From contig NZ_JAUSVX010000022.1 of NCBI RefSeq assembly GCF_030814995.1, forward strand, positions 1 through 64,000: 64,000 bases of DNA, given 5' to 3'. The notes beneath the pieces are model-generated. The model was not told the DNA's origin. It worked only from the letters and a program-made list of their open reading frames with translations, and did not search any database. This document shows positions 59,380 to 64,000 of this stretch, in pieces; the first letter of the stretch is position 1, and the number at the start of each line of letters is the position of its first letter. Source of the stretch: Labrys wisconsinensis. Lineage in GTDB: Bacteria > Pseudomonadota > Alphaproteobacteria > Rhizobiales > Labraceae. The position numbers were made by a program, and so were the translations under genes.

Positions 59380-61080
59380 TCAGCTCATCCAGACCTTGGT
59401 CAGCTGCATCTGGCGGGCGGGGTGGGGCTTGTAGCCGTGCACCTTGGCGGAGGCCAGGTTGTAGACCGGGCGCCAGAGCGGCTCGACCATCACCGCCGCG
59501 TCCTGGAGGATCCGCTCGACCTTCTCCATCTTGGCCTTGCGCTCGGCGACGTCGATGGTCGCCTCGGCCTCCGACAGGGCCTTGTCGAACTCCGGGTCCG
59601 AGAAATGGCTCTCGTTCCACGGCACGCCGGTGCGGTAGGCCTGGGCCAGCGCCATGGTGCCGAGCGGGCGATGCGCCCAGGACGTGGCGCCGAACGGGGT
59701 CTTGTCCCAGACCTCCCAGAACTTGGTGGTCGGCATCACGTTGACGGCAAGGTTGATGCCCACATCTTTCAACTGGTCGCGCAGGGCCTCGCACACCGCC
59801 TGATGCCAGGGGCCGTCGGTGTTGCCGACGTCGATGGTGAGGTCCAGGCCCTTTTCATAGCCGGCTTCCTTCAGCAATTGCTTGGCGCCCTCGACGTCGC
59901 GGGCGAGCTCGGGAAGCGGGAAATAGTCGGGATGGACCGGGGCGACGTGGAAATTGTAGGCGACGCCGCCGCCTTCGGGGAAGACCAGGGCCTTGACGGC
60001 GGCATTGTCGACCGCCTTGACGATCGCCCGCCGGACGCGGATGTCGTCGAAGGGCTTGGCGTCGACCTGCATGCGGCAGCACAGGGTCTGGGCCGTCTCG
60101 ACGGAGAGGATCTGGGCGCCGTCGATCGACCGGGCCAGCTCGAGCTGCTCGACCGTCAGCTCGTAGATCGCATCGACGCTGCCGGAGGCGAGCGCGGCGG
60201 TCTGGTTGTCCTGCTCGTAATTGTAGAAATGGATCTCGTCGAGATAGACATCGCCGCCCCAGTAGCGGAAATCCTTGCCGTCGGTGGTCTTGGCGACGCG
60301 CTTGAGGACGCAGCGCTCGCCGACCTTCAGCTCCGCCAGCGTATAGGGCCCGGTGCCGATCGGATGGTCGGAGAACGGCGCCTTGAACGAGGGATGCACG
60401 ATCAGGGCGGGATATTCGGCGCAGTCCTCGGCCACCGACAGCACCGGCTTCGACAGGTTGAGGCGCAGCGTGTGGCTGCCGACGACCTCGACGCCGTTCC
60501 TGGCGGGCTTGCGCACCGGCTTGCCCTTGGCGTCCTTGTCGCCGGTCGCCTCGGCCAGCGCCCCGAAGGTCGACAGGCCGAGATTGGACGAGCCATTGGC
60601 CGAATCCGTCCAGCGGCGGATGTTCCAGGCGATGTGGTCGGCGGTGAGCTCCTCGCCATTGTGCCACATCACGCCCTTGCGGACATGCAGCGTCCAGGTC
60701 TTGAGGTCCGCCGACGGCTCCCAGGCCTCGATCAGCATCGGCCGGACGATATTGTCCGGGCCGACCATGGTCATGTACTCGATGATCGGCCGCGACTGGT
60801 TCGACATCTCGTTCCAGCTATAGGTCGCCGGATCCTCCATCTTGGCGACGATCTGGCCGACGCGCAGCGTGCCGCCGGCCTTGGCCGCGGGATCGGCCGG
60901 CGGGAAGGGCAGGCTGTCGGCCGCCAGGGCCGGCGACGGGAGGCCGGCCATGGCATAGGCGGCGCTCGCGCCGACGCCGAGCAGCGCGGCGAAGCGGATG
61001 AACTCGCGGCGATCCATCTGCCCCTTGCCGAGCTGCTCCTTCAGCCCGGGAAGCAGGGAATGCTCTTTGATATCGGTCAT
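59380..61080 (-). CDS. Peptide-type ABC transporter binding protein, Tat-exported
   Basis: The 566-residue SBP family 5 protein has an N-terminal twin-arginine signal (DRREFIRFAALLG near residues 23-35, then an Ala-rich stretch ending ALAA). Family blocks such as LIEAWEPSADLKTWTLHVRKGVMWHNGE (in parts) and IRVRRAIVKAVDN are present. The ATG at 61080 follows GAGGGGAACGAC. It is the likely receptor for the compound degraded by the hydantoinase and carbamoylases. Confidence 0.93.
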   Translation of the reverse strand: MTDIKEHSLLPGLKEQLGKGQMDRREFIRFAALLGVGASAAYAMAGLPSPALAADSLPFPPADPAAKAGGTLRVGQIVAKMEDPATYSWNEMSNQSRPIIEYMTMVGPDNIVRPMLIEAWEPSADLKTWTLHVRKGVMWHNGEELTADHIAWNIRRWTDSANGSSNLGLSTFGALAEATGDKDAKGKPVRKPARNGVEVVGSHTLRLNLSKPVLSVAEDCAEYPALIVHPSFKAPFSDHPIGTGPYTLAELKVGERCVLKRVAKTTDGKDFRYWGGDVYLDEIHFYNYEQDNQTAALASGSVDAIYELTVEQLELARSIDGAQILSVETAQTLCCRMQVDAKPFDDIRVRRAIVKAVDNAAVKALVFPEGGGVAYNFHVAPVHPDYFPLPELARDVEGAKQLLKEAGYEKGLDLTIDVGNTDGPWHQAVCEALRDQLKDVGINLAVNVMPTTKFWEVWDKTPFGATSWAHRPLGTMALAQAYRTGVPWNESHFSDPEFDKALSEAEATIDVAERKAKMEKVERILQDAAVMVEPLWRPVYNLASAKVHGYKPHPARQMQLTKVWMS

Positions 61081-61209
61081 GTCGTTCCCCTCGTCTGATC
61101 TTCGATATTTGATCATTGATCTCTGGTCTCGGCCGCGGCCGGCTCTTGGAGGCCGGCTCGCGCTGTCCGTTCCGCGCCCGGCGGAGCGGGATCGTCGTCC
61201 GGCGGCGGG

Positions 61210-61557
61210 TCAGGCCGCCGCCACCACCATGATCTCCACGCGGTAGGCGTCGCCGGCGAGGCGCGCCTCGACGGTGGCCCGGACCGGCATGGCGGCCGGG
61301 TCGATCCAGCGGTCCCAGACGCTGTTCATCAGCTCGAAATCGGCGATGTCCCGGAGCCAGATCACGGCGCTGAGCAGCTTGGACTTGTCCGAGCCGGCGA
61401 GCTGGAGATAGCGCTCGATCTTGGCCAGGGTGTCGCGCGTCTGCTGCACGGTGTCGCCCGAGGTGTCGTCCGCCGTCATGCCGGAGAGGTAGACGGTGCC
61501 GTTATGGCTGAGGGCGCGGCAATAGCGTGTGCCGTTTTCGAAGCGCGTGATGGTCAT
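61210..61557 (-). CDS. ridA: RidA-family enamine/imine deaminase
   Basis: RidA-like protein of 115 residues hydrolyses reactive 2-imino/enamino acids. The catalytic-type Arg93 in PVRATVEARL corresponds to Arg105 of E. coli RidA. The ATG overlaps the flavoprotein stop by 4 nt. Its coupling to an amino-acid-oxidase-like gene makes sense, because such oxidases release imino acids. A 129-nt gap with a GCCGGC hairpin separates it from the binding-protein gene. Confidence 0.9.
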   Translation of the reverse strand: MTITRFENGTRYCRALSHNGTVYLSGMTADDTSGDTVQQTRDTLAKIERYLQLAGSDKSKLLSAVIWLRDIADFELMNSVWDRWIDPAAMPVRATVEARLAGDAYRVEIMVVAAA

Positions 61558-62732
61558 GGCGTGAGGTCCGGTTGGGGAGAAGCGGGGCCGCCGCGGCGCA
61601 GGCGCCCCGGCGACAGGTCCGAGAGGGAAAGGCCCAGCGCCGTCAGGTCGTCCGGCAGCCGCCGGTCGCGGATCAGCGCGGCGCAGGCGCGGGAGAGGGC
61701 GGGCGAGGTCTTGATGCCGTAGCCGCCTTGCCCGGCCAGCCAGAAGAAGCCTTCGGCGGCCTCGTCCGGCCCGACGACCGGCGAGCCGTCGGCGGCGAAG
61801 GTGCGCAGCCCGGCCCAGGCATGGGAGACGCGGCCGACCGTCAGCACCGTCGCTCGTTCCAGCCGGTCGGCGCCGATGGCGACGTCGAGATCGTCGGGAT
61901 AGGCGTCCATCGGCGGGCTCGGCGTCGCGTCGGCCGGCGAGACGAAGAGCTGGCCCGCATCGGGCTTGAAGTAGAACTCCTCGCCGACATCGTTGACCAG
62001 GGGCCAGCCGGCGATATCCATGCCCGCCGGCACCGGGATGTTGAAGGCCGTGCGCCGCTTCGGCACCAGCCCGAGGGCGGGCACGCCGGCCAGCTCCGCG
62101 ACCGCGTCCGCCCAGGCCCCCGCGGCGTTGACGACGATGGGCGCCGAGAAGCGGCCGGCCGGCGTGGTCACGCTCCAGCGCCCGCCCTCTCGCGCGATCG
62201 CCTCCACCTCCGCCTTGACGAGGATGCGGGCGCCGCGGGCCCTGGCGGCCCTCAGGAAGCCCTGGTGCAGGCCGTTGACATCGAGATCCCTGGCGTCGGG
62301 TTCGAGGATGGCGCCGGCCACGTAGTCCGGCCGCAGGACCGGGGCCCGGGCGATCGCCTCGGCGGGGTCGATCGCCACGATCGTCGGCACCAGAGCGCGG
62401 GCGCGCTCCAGCTCCAGCGCCAGCAGCGCCACCTGGTCGGCGCGGGCGATGGTGAGCATGCCGCGCGGGCTGAGCAGCGGGTGGTCGCAGAAGCCGGCAG
62501 GCGGATCGGTGAGGAAGGCCCGGCTCGCCATGGCCAGACGGCGGATGACGCCGTTGCCGTAATTCTCGGTGAAGCTCGCGGCCGACCGTCCGGTGGCGTG
62601 GATGCCGCATTGGCTCTCCCGCTCCAGGAGGATGACGGAGCCGAGGGCGGCGAGCTCATAGGCCGCGCCCGCGCCGGCGATGCCGCCGCCGACGACGAGG
62701 ACGTCCGCCGTGCCGGTCTCGGCGGCGCTCAT
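61554..62732 (-). CDS. FAD-dependent amino acid oxidoreductase (DadA/DAAO-like)
   Basis: The 392-residue flavoprotein has an N-terminal Rossmann motif GGGIAGAGAAYELA (about 15-28), the ATGRSAASF segment and a C-terminal GQGGYGIKTSPAL FAD-binding block typical of the DAO superfamily (DadA, glycine oxidase, sarcosine oxidase). It probably oxidises the D-amino acid released by the carbamoylases to the imino acid, which RidA then hydrolyses. Substrate is inferred from context. Confidence 0.87.
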   Translation of the reverse strand: MSAAETGTADVLVVGGGIAGAGAAYELAALGSVILLERESQCGIHATGRSAASFTENYGNGVIRRLAMASRAFLTDPPAGFCDHPLLSPRGMLTIARADQVALLALELERARALVPTIVAIDPAEAIARAPVLRPDYVAGAILEPDARDLDVNGLHQGFLRAARARGARILVKAEVEAIAREGGRWSVTTPAGRFSAPIVVNAAGAWADAVAELAGVPALGLVPKRRTAFNIPVPAGMDIAGWPLVNDVGEEFYFKPDAGQLFVSPADATPSPPMDAYPDDLDVAIGADRLERATVLTVGRVSHAWAGLRTFAADGSPVVGPDEAAEGFFWLAGQGGYGIKTSPALSRACAALIRDRRLPDDLTALGLSLSDLSPGRLRRGGPASPQPDLTP

Positions 62733-63880
62733 GCCGCGAGCGCCTGGGTCAGGTCGGCGATCAGGTCCTCCGCCGCCTCGATGCCGACCGACAGCCGCAG
62801 CAGGTCCGGCGGCGTGTGGCTCTGCGGCCCTTCCATGCCGCGCCGGATCTCGATCACCGTCTCCAGCCCGCCGAAGGAGATCGCCTGGCGGATGGTCCGG
62901 ACCGCGCCGGCGACGCGATGCGCCGCGGGCTCGCCGCCGGCGACGCGGAAGGAGAGCATGCCGCCGAAGCCGCTGGACATCTGCGTCGCGGCCAGCCCAT
63001 GGCCGGGATGGCTCGCCAGGCCGGGATAGAGCACCTCGACCACGCCGGCATGGTCCTGCAGCATGCCGGCGATCGCCAGGGCGTTGCGGCAGATCGTCTC
63101 CATCCGCAGCTTGAGCGTGCGCATGCCGCGCAGCAGCAGCCAGGCCTCGAACGGCCCGAGCACGGCGCCGTAATCGTTGCGGATCGCCGCCAGCCGGCGC
63201 AGCAGCGCCCCCTGTCCGGGCGCCGCGACCAGGGCGCCGGCGACGACGTCGGCATGGCCGTTGAGATATTTGCTGCCGGAATGCAGGACGAGGTCGACGC
63301 TCCGTTCGATCGGGCGGGTGAGGATCGGCGTCGCCACCGTGTTGTCGGCGACGACCAGGGCGCCGCAGCCATGCGCCAGCTCGCTGACGGCCGAGATATC
63401 CGAGACGTGCCAGAGCGGATTGGCCGGCGTCTCGATCCAGACGAGGTCGGCCGGACGCGCATCCAGGATCGCCTTCAGTCCGGCAAGGTCGCCATAGTCG
63501 GCCTCGGTGACGGCGAGGCCCCAGGCGGCGCCGTGGGTCGCCAGCCAGTGGCGCAGGCCGGAATAGAGCCGCGTCGGCACCACGACATGGGCGCCCGGCC
63601 GCAGCGTGTGCAGGGCCGCGGTCGCCGCCGCCATGCCCGAGGAGAACAACAGGCCGCCTTCGCCGCCCTCCAAGGCCGCGAGCAGCGCCTCCGCCTGCAG
63701 GAAGGTCGGGTTGTCGTCGCGGGTGAAGCTGCGCCCGGCGCGGCCGAGATCGGCCGGGTCGCGCAGGAAGGTCGTGGCCGGGCGGATCGCCGGCCCGAGC
63801 GCGTCGGTCTCCTCGTCGATCCAGCCCAGGGCCTGCGCCAGCAGGGTCTGCGGGGTGAGGGCAGGGGGCGTGTGAGACAT
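62729..63880 (-). CDS. PLP-dependent Cys/Met-metabolism enzyme (cystathionine gamma-synthase/lyase family)
   Basis: The 383-residue fold-type I enzyme has Lys204 in HSGSKYLNGHADV as the PLP lysine, SSGMAA near residue 80, and IETPANPLWHVSDI. It is the first gene of the operon and overlaps the flavoprotein by 4 nt. Members cleave or exchange gamma substituents of cystathionine, methionine or homocysteine. Its presence hints that the imported substrate is sulfur-containing, such as a methionine derivative, but this is speculative. Confidence 0.88.
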   Translation of the reverse strand: MSHTPPALTPQTLLAQALGWIDEETDALGPAIRPATTFLRDPADLGRAGRSFTRDDNPTFLQAEALLAALEGGEGGLLFSSGMAAATAALHTLRPGAHVVVPTRLYSGLRHWLATHGAAWGLAVTEADYGDLAGLKAILDARPADLVWIETPANPLWHVSDISAVSELAHGCGALVVADNTVATPILTRPIERSVDLVLHSGSKYLNGHADVVAGALVAAPGQGALLRRLAAIRNDYGAVLGPFEAWLLLRGMRTLKLRMETICRNALAIAGMLQDHAGVVEVLYPGLASHPGHGLAATQMSSGFGGMLSFRVAGGEPAAHRVAGAVRTIRQAISFGGLETVIEIRRGMEGPQSHTPPDLLRLSVGIEAAEDLIADLTQALAA

Positions 63881-63914
63881 CAGGCCTTCTCTCGACCGGC
63901 ACGATCTCGGAAAG

Positions 63915-63995
63915 TTTCACTCTATGGCACCATCATGCATTTGAAAATTGAATTTGTCGCGCATTTAATATCGGCAAAGCAGATGCATTTTTAGC
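63915..63995 (-). promoter_or_regulatory. AT-rich upstream region of the hydantoin operon
   Basis: The stretch before the PLP enzyme is strikingly AT-rich and contains two ATGCATTT copies (63935-63942 and 63983-63990) about 48 bp apart plus GCATTTAATA between them. GAGAAGG lies before the ATG at 63880. It is likely to hold the operon promoter and regulator sites, but no -35/-10 pair stands out. The window ends here. Confidence 0.35.
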
Positions 63996-64000
63996 CAGGC

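Overview
The window is a high-GC chromosomal segment of an alphaproteobacterium, most probably a plant- or soil-associated member of Rhizobiales/Hyphomicrobiales. The evidence is the gene order tuf-S10-spc-secY-adk-alpha operon, a Cys-poor 101-residue S14, and accessory genes rich in ABC importers, LysR regulators and a plant-sensing type of LuxR solo. No tRNA, rRNA, insertion sequence, prophage or CRISPR array was seen.

Bases 1-15000 are the ribosomal protein supercluster: the end of tuf, then rpsJ through rplO, secY, adk, rpsM, rpsK, rpoA and rplQ, closed by a clear intrinsic terminator. Candidate internal promoters precede rplN and rpsM. Bases 15000-39500 carry a cobalamin theme. A Zur-like palindrome and a classical cobalamin riboswitch precede a FecCD/BtuCD-type importer. 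A short cobalamin riboswitch precedes cbtBA, a membrane protein and a BtuF-like protein. Next comes B12-dependent methionine synthase metH, with an ArsR/SahR-like palindrome at its start. A third, classical cobalamin riboswitch reads into gbcA-gbcB, the Rieske-type glycine betaine demethylase, which is unexpected. Embedded here (18.6-28.4 kb) is a catabolic cluster: a LysR regulator, a ProXWV-type importer, an aldehyde dehydrogenase, a choline-dehydrogenase-like GMC enzyme, and a two-component flavin monooxygenase whose reductase carries a MarR-like tail.

Bases 39600-47800 form a LuxR-solo module. A six-gene operon (proline iminopeptidase-like hydrolase plus a complete Dpp-type transporter) and a second iminopeptidase-like gene flank a LuxR regulator. 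The regulator has the Met/Trp substitutions typical of solos from plant-associated bacteria. Both target promoters share an identical ACCCTA-N10-TAGCTG box followed at the same 19-nt spacing by ACTA, which looks like the regulator's binding site in class II position.

Bases 48400-63900 hold a LysR regulator with a D-aminoacylase, convergent with an 11-gene operon. That operon encodes a peptide/hydantoin-type importer, D-hydantoinase, a nitrilase-fold D-carbamoylase, an M20-family carbamoylase, an isochorismatase-fold amidohydrolase, a D-amino-acid-oxidase-like flavoenzyme, RidA and a Cys/Met-metabolism PLP enzyme. Together they would import N-substituted or cyclic D-amino acid derivatives, free the amino acid, oxidise it and clear the imine. 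Three palindromic, multi-hairpin intergenic repeats (about 36.0-36.4, 48.2-48.3 and 59.3 kb) complete the picture; the last lies between the binding-protein and permease genes of the hydantoin operon.
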